A DNA stretch of 64,000 bases from Ruminococcaceae bacterium FB2012 (GCA_900104495.1 FMXS01000003.1:496001-560000), one strand, 5' to 3'; shown: positions 1-8,943, numbered from the stretch's first letter. Numbers and translations are program-made. Notes: a model not told the origin generated them from the sequence alone.

Positions 1-1
1 C

Positions 2-208
2 CCCGTACCTATCCGCGTATGGCTGAAAGAGGACAAGTACTACAATTATGTGAAGAAATACTTCACCTCAGAGACGGCGGAGAAATACTTCAACACCAAG
101 GAGTTGGTAAAGCTGCTGGACGTACACCGTTCGGGGAGCTACGACTGGTCGAGAAAGATATGGACGGTATTCACCTTCCTGGTTTGGCATGAGGTGTATT
201 TTTCGTAA
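2..208 (+). CDS. asnB: Asparagine synthase (glutamine-hydrolysing), C-terminal end only
   Basis: The window opens inside this gene; 68 residues and the TAA stop at 206-208 are visible. The reading frame starts with PVPIRVWLKED and ends with TVFTFLVWHEVYFS. Both blocks are typical of the C-terminal edge of the AsnB synthetase domain, which uses ATP to adenylate aspartate and ammonia released from glutamine to form asparagine in the cytosol. The N-terminal glutaminase domain and the ATP-binding site lie outside the window, so activity cannot be judged. The next gene is separated by a structured leader, so it is probably a different transcription unit. Confidence 0.8.
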   Translation, partial: PVPIRVWLKEDKYYNYVKKYFTSETAEKYFNTKELVKLLDVHRSGSYDWSRKIWTVFTFLVWHEVYFS

Positions 209-214
209 GCAAAC

Positions 215-304
215 GAACAGCTTTGCTCAAATGCGGTTCAGCAGACCCGGAACCCAACTAAGCACGTCGAGGGACGGAAAGACGCTCGTCCGCTTCGCGG
301 TTTG
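215..304 (+). promoter_or_regulatory. Candidate preQ1 riboswitch (class III-like) upstream of queF
   Basis: The leader contains a GGTTC/GAACC hairpin (about 235-259) with a purine-rich loop, a conserved-looking stretch CCCAACTAAGCACG directly after it, and a second hairpin GACG/CGTC at about 272-289, ending about 50 bases before the queF start. This arrangement fits my memory of the class III preQ1 riboswitch of Faecalibacterium and relatives. QueF makes preQ1, so product feedback would make sense. The class assignment is from recall and was not checked against a covariance model. Confidence 0.6.
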
Positions 305-354
305 ATTTGTTGCCTTGTACTTTAATCCGAGAAAGATCTGAAAGGAGCATCCCC

Positions 355-849
355 ATGAACGGCAGGACCGAAAATGAAAAAGGCAGCATCACGCTGCTGG
401 GAAATAAAACCGTGTATTCCACCGACTATGCACCCGAGGTGCTGGAAACTTTCCCAAATAAACACCCCGACCGGGACTACTTCGTGAAGTTCAACTGCCC
501 CGAATTCACCAGCCTTTGCCCTATCACCGGACAGCCGGATTTCGCGTCTATTTATATCTCCTACGTCCCCGCCGAAAAAATGGTGGAAAGCAAGTCGCTG
601 AAACTCTATCTGTTCAGTTTCCGCAACCACGGCGATTTCCACGAGGACTGCGTGAATATCATCATGAACGACCTTATAAAACTCATGGAGCCCAAATATA
701 TCGAGGTCTGGGGGAAATTCCTCCCCCGGGGAGGCATCTCCATTGACCCCTACTGTAACTACGGCGCCCCCGGCACCAAATGGGAACAGGTGGCCTGGGA
801 CCGCCTTACCCACCACGACCTTTACCCCGAAGAGGTAAACAACAGATAA
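355..849 (+). CDS. queF: NADPH-dependent 7-cyano-7-deazaguanine (preQ0) reductase, QueF type I
   Basis: The enzyme reduces the nitrile preQ0 to preQ1 in the cytosolic pathway to queuosine in tRNA. The 164-residue length is that of the short, single-domain QueF class. Cys55 in FTSLCPITGQPDF is the expected catalytic cysteine that forms a thioimide with the substrate, and the QueF motif VESKSLKLYLFSFRNHG follows at about residues 77-93. The ATG at 355 is chosen because AAAGGAG lies just upstream; an upstream extension to 307 has no ribosome binding site and would run into the leader. A preQ1-type leader precedes the gene and a palindromic terminator follows it. No other queuosine gene is in view. 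Confidence 0.93.
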   Translation: MNGRTENEKGSITLLGNKTVYSTDYAPEVLETFPNKHPDRDYFVKFNCPEFTSLCPITGQPDFASIYISYVPAEKMVESKSLKLYLFSFRNHGDFHEDCVNIIMNDLIKLMEPKYIEVWGKFLPRGGISIDPYCNYGAPGTKWEQVAWDRLTHHDLYPEEVNNR

Positions 850-862
850 CGCTTTCGTTTTC

Positions 863-888
863 TTCCGCCGGATCCGGCGGAAATTTTC
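863..888 (+). terminator. Intrinsic terminator or attenuator after queF
   Basis: A perfect 20-base palindrome of TTCCGCC-type arms at 863-882 is followed by ATTTTC. It lies 13 bases after the queF stop and before the CYTH gene, so the downstream gene may receive only readthrough. Confidence 0.6.
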
Positions 889-917
889 TATTGATTCAGA
901 GTGAGGTGAATATATCC

Positions 918-1496
918 GTGCTTGAAAAAGAAGTTAAGCTCCTGCTCACCGAAGAGGAGTATCTGCTGCTCGAAAGGTCCTTCGATTTTTCCTCGGAGGT
1001 CGTGCAGAAGAATAATTATTACCGCAGCGCCGTCTGCGCGGAGAAAAGGATCTCCGTCCGGATAAGAGAGGTCACCGGGAAAAAACTGCTCCAGATAAAA
1101 AAGCCCGTCAGCAGGGAGGATGCTCCCGCCGAGGAGGGCTCTCTTATGGTGCGTGAGGAGATCGAGCGCGAGCTTGACAGCGTGCCGCATATCATCCCCG
1201 CGGAGCTGATGAAAGAGGTCTGCGGAGTTGAGGATGACGCCTTGTTTATCGGCGCCCTTACCACCAAGCGTATGCTCTGCTATGATTTTGAAAATGTGGA
1301 GCTGGCCCTTGACCGCAACGAGTACCTCGGCACCGTGGATTACGAGCTGGAGGCCGAATACACCGGGGAATATCCCGCAGGGCTGATCGCACGGATCGCC
1401 GCCCTCGGCATCACCACCGACCGTCCCGCGGAGGGGAAATACTCCCGCTTCTGCCGCAGGCTCGCGGAGGTCTCGGATTACGGCACTACTTCCTGA
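918..1496 (+). CDS. CYTH-domain phosphatase (triphosphatase-like)
   Basis: This is a 192-residue soluble protein of the CYTH superfamily, whose members hydrolyse inorganic triphosphate, thiamine triphosphate or make cAMP inside a beta-tunnel. The signature ExExK is at the very N-terminus (EKEVK, residues 3-7), which argues for the GTG start at 918 preceded by GAGGTGA. Basic residues follow in RISVRIREV and LQIKKP, an acidic EYELE-like strand is seen in TVDYELEAEY, and a C-terminal SKYSRF-type block (EGKYSRFCRR) is present. The substrate cannot be told from sequence. Its last 11 bases overlap the end of the convergent gene on the minus strand. Confidence 0.82.
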   Translation: MLEKEVKLLLTEEEYLLLERSFDFSSEVVQKNNYYRSAVCAEKRISVRIREVTGKKLLQIKKPVSREDAPAEEGSLMVREEIERELDSVPHIIPAELMKEVCGVEDDALFIGALTTKRMLCYDFENVELALDRNEYLGTVDYELEAEYTGEYPAGLIARIAALGITTDRPAEGKYSRFCRRLAEVSDYGTTS

Positions 1497-2496
1497 AAGC
1501 CGCATTCGGGGACTCCTTTCGGATAAGGTCGAGAAAGGCCTGCTTGTCCGACAGGGAAGAGGTCCGCACGAACCAGCCTCTTGCACTGCCGGCCTCCGAT
1601 CTTGAACAGAGGAAAAGGAACTCCGGCTTGTCGTAGACCGCGATAAGGCTGTTGTAGGCGTATATCCCCGTACCCCGGCCGCGGTCGAAGAAGATGAAAC
1701 GCTCCCGTCCGAAGAAATAACGTTCATCGGTGCCGCTGAGACCTTTTTCCCGCCTTTTTTCAAGGACCTCTCTTACCACCCTTTTCGGGCGGAAGATATT
1801 CAGGAAAAGCAGATACATCCCGATGACGATGGGCGGGAGTATCCTCAGAAGCAGCAGCTTCCCTCCCCGGATGATGCCCACGACGCAGACCGCGATGATG
1901 AAAACGATCAGCGCGGCGCGTTCCGCAAGACGGCGGCGCTCGCGGGCAGTATATGTTTCTTTGGCAAACTCTTCCTCCGACACGATATTCTCACCGTAGA
2001 ACAAGGCCTCCGGCTCCGGTATGCCGAGGACCTCCGGCAGCAGGATCGGTCGGAAGGAGGGGCTTGCTTTTTCGTTGAGGCGCCTGCCTGCCCAGTTCAG
2101 CGCAGACTCGTCCAGCACCGGTGGCACGAAACCGAGGGTGACCATCCACTCCCATTTGAAGTGGTCGTAGTAGGCGGTCTTTTCGCTGTCCTTAAAGTTG
2201 ACAAAGACATAGGATATCCCACGCTCCCGCAGCACCTCAAAGGCCCGGAACCAAAGCTGCGACAGAGTATGCTCCTCGTTGTAGACGGAGCAGGCGCAGA
2301 AGGCGCAGGGAACTCCTTCCGATCCCGCGGGGACGATCACCAGCGCACCTATGGGGCGGCCCTTATCCTCGGCCAGAAGACAGAGGGAAAGATCAAGGCT
2401 GTCTGCCAGCTTGGAAAGCACCTCTCCGGCGGCGGGGTCCCGGGCGGCGAAAAGGGCTTCAAGCTCACTTAGCTTCGGTGAAGAGCGGATATCCAT
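1486..2496 (-). CDS. Membrane protein with acetyltransferase-like N-terminus and YcxB-like C-terminus
   Basis: The 336-residue protein has three parts. Residues 1-135 look like a GNAT fold (hydrophobic strands, WFRAFEVLRERGISYVFVNF, GFVP), although no clear acetyl-CoA loop is visible. Two adjacent transmembrane helices lie at about residues 190-235 (ALIVFIIAVCVVGII and ILPPIVIGMYLLFL). The rest is a cytosolic YcxB-like domain ending in the block FFDRGRGTGIYAYNSL. The start at 2496 follows GGAGGT; an upstream extension to 2595 lacks a binding site. The function is unknown. It is followed downstream by nothing on its own strand and meets the CYTH gene tail to tail. Confidence 0.7.
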   Translation of the reverse strand: MDIRSSPKLSELEALFAARDPAAGEVLSKLADSLDLSLCLLAEDKGRPIGALVIVPAGSEGVPCAFCACSVYNEEHTLSQLWFRAFEVLRERGISYVFVNFKDSEKTAYYDHFKWEWMVTLGFVPPVLDESALNWAGRRLNEKASPSFRPILLPEVLGIPEPEALFYGENIVSEEEFAKETYTARERRRLAERAALIVFIIAVCVVGIIRGGKLLLLRILPPIVIGMYLLFLNIFRPKRVVREVLEKRREKGLSGTDERYFFGRERFIFFDRGRGTGIYAYNSLIAVYDKPEFLFLCSRSEAGSARGWFVRTSSLSDKQAFLDLIRKESPNAAFRK

Positions 2497-2599
2497 GTTA
2501 CGACCTCCGTTTTTACGGTGATAGGAAAACGGACGGACACCAAGGCCCGCCCGTGATCCGTTTCTTATTATACAACAGGTCGGAGAAAAATGCAAGGGG

Positions 2600-3055
2600 C
2601 TATTTCTTCAAGCCCTGCATAAACCCGCCCAGCTCGGTGCAGCAGACGTCGCCGCCTATGAGCTTGTCGTCGCAGACCATAAGGGTCAGCTGCATACAGT
2701 CCTTGTCGGTGTGGCCCTCGTAATTGTAGACGGGGTAGGTATAGACCTCTACGGTGCGGCCCTTGAAGGGCTCCAGGTCGAAGCCCTGCTGCTTCTGGAG
2801 CTTGTTGTACTGCTCATAGACCTCGCTCCATTCGGCGGGGAGGTCAACGCTGCGGCACCCGGAATACTCCTTGGAGGTCTCCCAGCCCATTTCGCGGATG
2901 AACTGCTGACGGTCGGCCTCGGTCTTCAGGGTATAGACCTTGGGATGCTTCCCCGCGGCGCCGATAACGGCCCACACCACCAGCGCGATGACGACGGCTG
3001 CGGCAGCTCCGAGCCACAGCCTCGGACGTTTGAGCTTTACTGATCTGATAAACAT
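2600..3055 (-). CDS. DUF4830-family membrane-anchored protein
   Basis: The 151-residue protein has a basic N-terminus, one transmembrane helix at about residues 13-33 and an extracytoplasmic domain. The blocks FIREMGWETS, VYEQYNKLQKQQGFDLEPFKGRTVEVYTYPVYNY and GGDVCCTELGGFMQGL match what I remember of DUF4830. The two adjacent cysteines near the C-terminus may form a disulphide. No biochemical role is known. GAGGGAG precedes the ATG. It is upstream of and transcribed in the same direction as the YcxB-like gene, with about 100 bases between them, so co-transcription is possible. Confidence 0.75.
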   Translation of the reverse strand: MFIRSVKLKRPRLWLGAAAAVVIALVVWAVIGAAGKHPKVYTLKTEADRQQFIREMGWETSKEYSGCRSVDLPAEWSEVYEQYNKLQKQQGFDLEPFKGRTVEVYTYPVYNYEGHTDKDCMQLTLMVCDDKLIGGDVCCTELGGFMQGLKK

Positions 3056-3188
3056 AGTCTCCCTCTTTTCCGACGCGCAGAGGCGCGTCCGTTGTTTGGT
3101 AATGTATATGCAGGAGAGGGAAGGTTTATTATAATTCCGAATATAAATATCATTATCTACTATACATTAAAGAGAGTGGTGTTTTGTA

Positions 3189-3941
3189 ATGAAAAAACTG
3201 ATCTCGTGGAACGTCAACGGTTTTCGGGCCTGTCTGAAAAAGGGCTTTGAGGACTTCTTCAAGGCCGCCGACGCCGATGTTTTCTGCTTGCAGGAGACCA
3301 AAATGCAGCCCGATCAGGCGGATTTCTCCCCGGAGGGCTATCATAAGTATTTCAGCAGCGCCGAGAAAAAAGGCTACTCCGGCACCGCCGTCTATTCCCG
3401 CACAGAGCCGCTGTCCGTCACCTACGGCATCGGCGGGAAATATAACGACGAGGGAAGGGTCATCACCTGCGAGTTCGAGGAGTTCTTCTTCGTCTGCGCC
3501 TACGTCCCCAACGCCCAGGAGGGCCTTAAACGCATCGGCTACCGTATGGAGTTCGAGGACGATATGCGGGGATATCTCTGCGGGCTGGATAAGCTCAAGC
3601 CCGTGGTCTACACCGGGGACTTAAACGTCGCCCACAACGAGATCGACCTTAAAAATCCCAAGTCCAACGTGGGGAATGCGGGGTTCTCCGATCAGGAGCG
3701 GGGCAAGATGACAGAGCTTCTCGCCGCCGGCTTCACCGACACCTTCCGGATGCTCTACCCGGACCTTGCGGGGGTATATTCCTGGTGGAGCTACCGCTTC
3801 AACGCCCGGAAAAACAACGCGGGCTGGCGCATCGACTATTTCATCGTCTCAGACCGCTTTGCCTCACGGGTGGAGGATTCGGTCATCTATACCGATGTGG
3901 AGGGCAGCGACCACTGTCCCGTGGGACTGCTGCTGAAATGA
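3189..3941 (+). CDS. xth: Exodeoxyribonuclease III / AP endonuclease
   Basis: This is a 250-residue single-domain enzyme of the EEP nuclease fold. It cuts DNA 5' to abasic sites and degrades 3' ends in base excision repair. All expected motifs are present: SWNVNGFRA (residues 7-15), the metal ligand glutamate in LQETKMQ, the substrate-loop block YVPNAQ, the catalytic pair in TGDLNVAHNEIDL, the WWSYR...WRIDYF block and the final GSDHCPVGL with the general-base histidine. Its stop overlaps the start of the following HAD gene by ATGA, so the two are translationally coupled. Confidence 0.95.
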   Translation: MKKLISWNVNGFRACLKKGFEDFFKAADADVFCLQETKMQPDQADFSPEGYHKYFSSAEKKGYSGTAVYSRTEPLSVTYGIGGKYNDEGRVITCEFEEFFFVCAYVPNAQEGLKRIGYRMEFEDDMRGYLCGLDKLKPVVYTGDLNVAHNEIDLKNPKSNVGNAGFSDQERGKMTELLAAGFTDTFRMLYPDLAGVYSWWSYRFNARKNNAGWRIDYFIVSDRFASRVEDSVIYTDVEGSDHCPVGLLLK

Positions 3942-4765
3942 GGACCCTTTATCTTTCCGACCTGGACGGCACTCTGCTGCGCTCCGATCTGACCCTTTCG
4001 GAATACACCTGCTCGGTGATCTCAAAGGCCGTGAGCATGGGCGTGCCTTTCGCTTTCGCTACGGCCCGCTCCCGCACCACCGCCCTCAAAGTAACGGCGG
4101 GGCTGGAGGTCCCGCTGCCTATCATCGCCTACAACGGGGTCTTTATCGTCGATACCAAAAGCGGGGACATCCTTAGCAAGCAGACCTTCACCCCCGATGA
4201 AGCAAGGGAGATATACGGCTGTATGGTGAGCTTCGGGCTCTCGCCCATCGTTTACAGGCTGGTAAACGGGCGGGAGAAGTTTTCCTACTATCCCGGAAGG
4301 GTCAGCCGTCAGACTATGGATTTCATTGAGTCCCGGGGCAAGGACCCCCGCAAGGACCCGCTTTCCCACGGGGATGACATCCTCTCCGGGGAGCCTTTCT
4401 ACTTCAACTGCATAGGCGAAGAGCCCGCCCTGAGGGGAGCATACGAACGTCTCAAAGATAGGTTCGGGGTGCTTTACTACGACGACATCTACAGCGGGGA
4501 GCGCTGGCTGGAACTGATGCCTGCGGGGGCGACGAAAGCAAGCGCGGCGGTGAAGCTGCGGGATATGCTGGGCTGCGGACGCATAGCGGCCTTCGGAGAT
4601 TCGGTGAATGACATCGCGCTGTTTGAGACCGCAGACGAAAAATATGCAGTCGCCAACGCGGACGAGCGTCTGAAAAGGCTGGCGGACGAAGTGATAGCCT
4701 CCAACGACGGTGACGGCGTGGCAAAGAAGCTGGAGCAGATGATCAGCCGGCAGGTCCGTTTATAA
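3938..4765 (+). CDS. Cof-type HAD-superfamily phosphatase
   Basis: The 275-residue protein has HAD motif I DLDGTLL (residues 7-13), motif II in FATARS, and the motif IV region GDSVNDIALFETA with the cap domain between them, typical of Cof/YidA sugar-phosphate or cofactor phosphatases. The substrate is not predictable. The ATG at 3938 overlaps the stop of the exonuclease III gene by four bases. A strong inverted repeat follows the gene. Confidence 0.9.
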   Translation: MRTLYLSDLDGTLLRSDLTLSEYTCSVISKAVSMGVPFAFATARSRTTALKVTAGLEVPLPIIAYNGVFIVDTKSGDILSKQTFTPDEAREIYGCMVSFGLSPIVYRLVNGREKFSYYPGRVSRQTMDFIESRGKDPRKDPLSHGDDILSGEPFYFNCIGEEPALRGAYERLKDRFGVLYYDDIYSGERWLELMPAGATKASAAVKLRDMLGCGRIAAFGDSVNDIALFETADEKYAVANADERLKRLADEVIASNDGDGVAKKLEQMISRQVRL

Positions 4766-4772
4766 AGTGAAA

Positions 4773-4862
4773 AAGAAAGAACAGGGAAATAATATCCGGA
4801 GCATCGCCTTAGAGCGAGGATACAGCGTCCGCTCCGTTTTATTCCCTGTTCTTTCTTCTTTT
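4773..4862. terminator. Long bidirectional inverted-repeat terminator
   Basis: The arms GAAAGAACAGGGA (near 4777) and TCCCTGTTCTTTC (near 4845) enclose an inner CGGAGC/GCTCCG stem, with A-rich and T-rich flanks. It sits between two converging genes, so it can end transcription from both sides. The size, about 85 bases, is larger than a minimal terminator. Confidence 0.75.
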
Positions 4863-4874
4863 TTCGGGAGCGCA

Positions 4875-7292
4875 TCAGCGCTCTTTTTTGTATTCTTCCA
4901 ATTCTTTTCCGGAGAGCTCAAATTCCGGGTAATCCCACTTTTTGGCATCCTCACTGTCGGGATTCAGTTTTTTCCTCGTCAGAGTGAATTCATCAAGGAA
5001 GTCGTTGGCTTCACTTTCGGAAAAAGGTTTTTCTTTCAGAAGAAAACCGTATTCGTCAAACTCCCCGTGGATGCCTGCCTTTCCGCATTCAACAAGGCAA
5101 GGATGCAGTTTCAGCACTATGAACTTGTGGTCCCCCGCTTTGTGTTCGGGAAGCGAATAGCTGTAGTAGTCCTTGAAGCTCCGGCCTTCGCTTTCGGGGA
5201 CACGGAACCCTTTTACTCTCATGTACGCGCACCACCGGCGATGCTCCAGCCAGGCCAGCTCGTCCAGCCACCGGCTCTTTTTCTTCCCGTCTGTCTGCTC
5301 GTCTTTTTTCGCGCAGACGATAAATCTCAGATATTCGCTCTCCGGCACTTGATTGCAGTCCTTCGCCGGGTCATCCGTTTCAAAAAGCGAGACCTTGTGG
5401 AACCCCACGGAAAACTCTCTGTATTTTCTATGTGCCACCTTAGCCAGACTCGAATAGTAAGAATATATATCCTTGAGATTTTTGATCCTTTTTTTCTTGT
5501 TGTCCTTTGCAGTCTCGTCGTCAGTACCGTTCTTTTTCCTGTTATAGCGGTCTTCGACTTCGGAAGCGGACCCGGACTTTCCTTCAAAGAAAATGTTCTT
5601 TACGCTGTACACGCTCTCCAGCGAACCGAAAGCGCACATGATTATGTCCGCAGTCTTCGGGTCTGAAGAGTAATAGTGCTTGTTTTCCTTGTTCAGCGCC
5701 CGGGCCAGATCGGAATTGTAGACAACGTAGCTTATGACTGTCCTGCCGGGCACGGAGCTGAACAGGTGGTGTTTCCCGACTATCTGACGAAGCCTGTCCG
5801 CCACTGCAAAGTTCTCCTCGTCAGAGCCGAGGGCTACCACAAAGTAATCGGTATCCAGCAGTTCGGATCTTTCTATCATTTCCACAAAATCATCTGACAT
5901 AACGTCCGACTCCTTATAGTTAAAGGAGAAGTAAGGCTCCGATCGTTCGCTGTCCGAGAAGTTCAGTATCCCGGTGCCGGGATCCGCGGTCTTGAAAATG
6001 TCCGGGTTGATATAGTTGATGCGTCCTTCAAAATCCCCTTCTCCGCTGAAACTGCTCTCCTTGTTTCTCCGCTCTTTTGATACTACCGTGATATTCAGCC
6101 TGCATCCGAGCATCTGTCCGCACCAGTAGGCGGTGAGAAAGACTTCCGTGCCGATAACTCCGCTTCCGAGAATGGTAACATTAAGGTCCCTGTTTCCGTC
6201 GCTGGCCGGCTCTTTGCCGATAAGCGGTTCAAACAGGGGCAGGTCGGAAAACTGGTTCGTCACCATGTTCCGGACGCCGTTAATGGGAATGACCGCCGGG
6301 ATGTTCCGCAGGATATATTCGTTTTTCTTATCTTCATCACTTCCGCCGTACAGCTTGTCATATTCCCTGCCTAAGATCATCATCTTCTTGTTGACCACAA
6401 AGGCCGTTTCTTCGTCAAGGTGAGAATATATGCTGTCAGAGGAAAAAACATATATCTCCGCGCCCTTTACCTTTTCCGAATCGGAATCGAGCAGAGCGGT
6501 AAGCGCCTGGATATTGCTGTTCTCGTCCGAGTCGATAAGGAATATCTTTGAATGCCTGCCGTGTATGTCGATATGGAGCAGATCGTCCTTTACGCAGATA
6601 GCTCCTACCGTTCTTGCCTTTGCCATAAGCTCCGTGCTGTTTTCTTCATCGGTATCCGCGTATGCGTCGGTGAAAATTATGTTGATGTTCCTGCCGCTGT
6701 AATCGAGGATGCTTTTCGCCAGAGTTATGGAATTGTTATTGAGCTCGCTGAAATAGAACTTTTCCGTTCTGAAACAGATGTTGGCCCAAAAAAGCCGGAG
6801 CTTCGGGGAAAATTCACTGAGCAGTTCCACCAGTATCGCACCGCAGATCACGGGGACAAGAATGTTCAGCACTGCGGCATATACCCCGTAGAATCCTATC
6901 CAGCCGGAGTTGCTTCCGATCACTTTGGATATCATGTTTTTCCCGGCGGTGATGTAAACGGTGTAGTCCTCGTCAAGGCTTATGGTCTGGAGAGTGTGTA
7001 CCAGGCTGTTGAATATCGCCTCCGAGGGCTTCAGTGAGGACACGCCTTCCACTTCGTTGTAGACTGCGTAATATCCCACGGCAAACCGCAGGCACCACAC
7101 CGCAAAGATCAGCAGGAAGGATGCGATCAGCAGTTTAGATCTGAAAGAACGGTATCTGACCCCTTCGGCACCGCTGTTCCCGAAGATTATCCTTTTTAAA
7201 AATCTGAGAAAAGTCATCGCCGCTCTGATAATAAACACACCGAAAAAAGCCAGCGACATGACCAGCATTACCTTTATCAACACCGTATTCAT
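4875..7292 (-). CDS. Membrane protein with tandem TrkA-N-like NAD-binding domains and a C-terminal RyR-like domain
   Basis: The 805-residue protein has transmembrane helices at about 4-27, 52-75 and 132-157, with a hydrophobic pore-helix-like segment (FNSLVHTLQTISL) at 94-106 between the last two. Two Rossmann-like regions follow: one at about 178-300 without a clean glycine motif, and one at 370-500 with GSGVIG at 376-381. A C-terminal segment at 677-735, with LAWLEHRRW...KGF and LKLHPCLV, resembles the RyR domain. The plan recalls ligand-gated ion channels with cytosolic NAD-binding domains. No potassium selectivity TVGYG is seen, so ion and ligand are unknown. It stands alone and ends at the shared terminator. 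Confidence 0.7.
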   Translation of the reverse strand: MNTVLIKVMLVMSLAFFGVFIIRAAMTFLRFLKRIIFGNSGAEGVRYRSFRSKLLIASFLLIFAVWCLRFAVGYYAVYNEVEGVSSLKPSEAIFNSLVHTLQTISLDEDYTVYITAGKNMISKVIGSNSGWIGFYGVYAAVLNILVPVICGAILVELLSEFSPKLRLFWANICFRTEKFYFSELNNNSITLAKSILDYSGRNINIIFTDAYADTDEENSTELMAKARTVGAICVKDDLLHIDIHGRHSKIFLIDSDENSNIQALTALLDSDSEKVKGAEIYVFSSDSIYSHLDEETAFVVNKKMMILGREYDKLYGGSDEDKKNEYILRNIPAVIPINGVRNMVTNQFSDLPLFEPLIGKEPASDGNRDLNVTILGSGVIGTEVFLTAYWCGQMLGCRLNITVVSKERRNKESSFSGEGDFEGRINYINPDIFKTADPGTGILNFSDSERSEPYFSFNYKESDVMSDDFVEMIERSELLDTDYFVVALGSDEENFAVADRLRQIVGKHHLFSSVPGRTVISYVVYNSDLARALNKENKHYYSSDPKTADIIMCAFGSLESVYSVKNIFFEGKSGSASEVEDRYNRKKNGTDDETAKDNKKKRIKNLKDIYSYYSSLAKVAHRKYREFSVGFHKVSLFETDDPAKDCNQVPESEYLRFIVCAKKDEQTDGKKKSRWLDELAWLEHRRWCAYMRVKGFRVPESEGRSFKDYYSYSLPEHKAGDHKFIVLKLHPCLVECGKAGIHGEFDEYGFLLKEKPFSESEANDFLDEFTLTRKKLNPDSEDAKKWDYPEFELSGKELEEYKKER

Positions 7293-7334
7293 ATTACGAT
7301 CCTCCGTCCCGAACTGTAAAAAATCCCGTTTGCC

Positions 7335-8666
7335 TTATCCGAAATACTCCGCCGCGAAGTCCTCGAAGCTCTTTCCCTGATCCTTTCGGTCAAGGTCAAC
7401 GTCTTTAAGACGCGCCGCCGCGCCTGCAAACATCGGCAGGTCCTTCACATAGCCGTAACCCCGGTTATGGATCTCCCATTCCTCTGCCATGTCTGCGGCT
7501 GTGCGGTATTCCGTGATGCACCCTCTGACCTTATGCTCCCGAAGCAGAGCCTCGCAGATGACGGTCATGTCCGCCTTGTTTGTTATCCTGTAGGAGTCTA
7601 CTATCTTCCAGCTTCCTCCGCCGCCCGATGAATATACTGCCGTAAATTCCTCGCCGCCGTAGGAGAAGGTGTAACCGCTCTCTCCGGCAGGAGCAAGGGA
7701 AAGCTCCGAAGCCGATACCGTGGGAGTTTCCTCTCCGCCGGAGGCTTTAAAATACATATCCGCCGCGAAGCTGTAAGCGTAAAGGGCCCTTGACAGCCCC
7801 GCCAGCTCTGCGGGAGGGTCCTCGCCGTTCAGCACACTGCAAGCGTAGGACAAAGCGCAGAATTCCATACTGCACCCGCCGGCTTTGGCGGTGTGTACCC
7901 GGTCAAGCTCAGCCGCCGGGATGTCCCGCACCTCAATATAGTATTTCCCGTCCTTCGATCCCACCGAAGCCGGAGCGCCGTCAACAGACACCTCTCCGGG
8001 ATGCTTGTCAAAATAGATGCGGCAGCTGGTATCGGAGTCTATCAGCAGGGCCGTTCCCAGCAGTTTCACTCCCGAGGGAAGGTCGCCCTCCGAGGAGAAT
8101 CTGTACTTGTTCAGCCCGTCCGCCGCCGGAAGGATATCCTCCAGCCCGGGGTCTTCCGCCCCGGAGAACACGGCTTCGGCATATTTTCCGTAAACGTCAA
8201 GGGCTCCTGCCAGGGCTTCCAGCCCGGAGCCGTGACCGCCTGCTTTCACCGTACCGATGTACTCTCTTACGGTGACCGATGCGCCTTTCTCACCGAACAC
8301 ACAGCCTTCGCCGTCAAAGAACCGCACCACCGAGTCTCCCTTTTTCAGCCGCAGGGAAACGGGGGTGTCCAGCTGAGTGGGGTCCACGGGGCAGCTCACC
8401 TTGTAAAGCCCGGCATTCTCGCCGGAATCCTCCGCCGTGACCTCAGTCAGCGGCAGGACGGTCTCGCCGTTGGGGCCTGTGACCGAAAAGCTGTCGAAGG
8501 CTGAAGTATTCTGAAGGTCGAGGTAAAAATTCACGCCGATCTCGCCGTTCAGCGACAGCGACACGCCTTTGAGGACATTCCGCCGGGGCGCTTCCGCGCC
8601 GGCAGGGAGAACGGAACAAAGGGCCAAAGCGGCCGCTGCAAGAGCAGAAATCAGTTTTGGAAACAT
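7335..8666 (-). CDS. Secreted protein of unknown function
   Basis: The 443-residue protein starts with a signal peptide (about residues 1-26, ending SVLPAGAEA). The mature part begins with a beta-rich block LKGVSLSLNGEIGVNFYLDL, which I recognise as frequent in secreted proteins of Ruminococcus and relatives, and ends in a charged segment. No dockerin, cell-wall sorting signal or catalytic motif is visible. The ATG at 8666 is chosen because GGAGGT ends seven bases upstream; a GTG at 8675 would lie inside that site. It is transcribed toward the RyR-domain gene with only 42 bases between them, so the two may share a transcript. Confidence 0.75.
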   Translation of the reverse strand: MFPKLISALAAAALALCSVLPAGAEAPRRNVLKGVSLSLNGEIGVNFYLDLQNTSAFDSFSVTGPNGETVLPLTEVTAEDSGENAGLYKVSCPVDPTQLDTPVSLRLKKGDSVVRFFDGEGCVFGEKGASVTVREYIGTVKAGGHGSGLEALAGALDVYGKYAEAVFSGAEDPGLEDILPAADGLNKYRFSSEGDLPSGVKLLGTALLIDSDTSCRIYFDKHPGEVSVDGAPASVGSKDGKYYIEVRDIPAAELDRVHTAKAGGCSMEFCALSYACSVLNGEDPPAELAGLSRALYAYSFAADMYFKASGGEETPTVSASELSLAPAGESGYTFSYGGEEFTAVYSSGGGGSWKIVDSYRITNKADMTVICEALLREHKVRGCITEYRTAADMAEEWEIHNRGYGYVKDLPMFAGAAARLKDVDLDRKDQGKSFEDFAAEYFG

Positions 8667-8943
8667 CAGATGCACCTCCGAAATTATTAGCGCGGCGGGG
8701 CCGCACCAAGCAGCGAACGACTGCTGTCACTGCGGTTTTGAGCTAATGCCGAGATGTTCGTTCTGTACGATCTGTTCATAGCTATTGTGACTGAAACGTT
8801 GTATGGGTCGGCAGTCTGCTACGCTCCAAACGAGGGAGAAGATTTCCAACATAGGCTCCCGCCCCAATTCGGGGGCTTTCCGATCGCCCCCGAGCCCCTT
8901 CGGGTACGCCCTTTACGGTGGAGAAGGATCCCAACATAGGCTC
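8667..8943. other. Non-coding stretch with short direct repeats
   Basis: No gene is supported here. Two near-identical copies of CCAACATAGGCTC lie at about 8848 and 8931, each followed by CGCCC. Between them are GC-rich hairpins (GGGGGC/GCCCCC and CCCCTTCGGGG). The second copy abuts the palindromic element that follows, suggesting that this is debris of the same kind of element. Confidence 0.5.
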
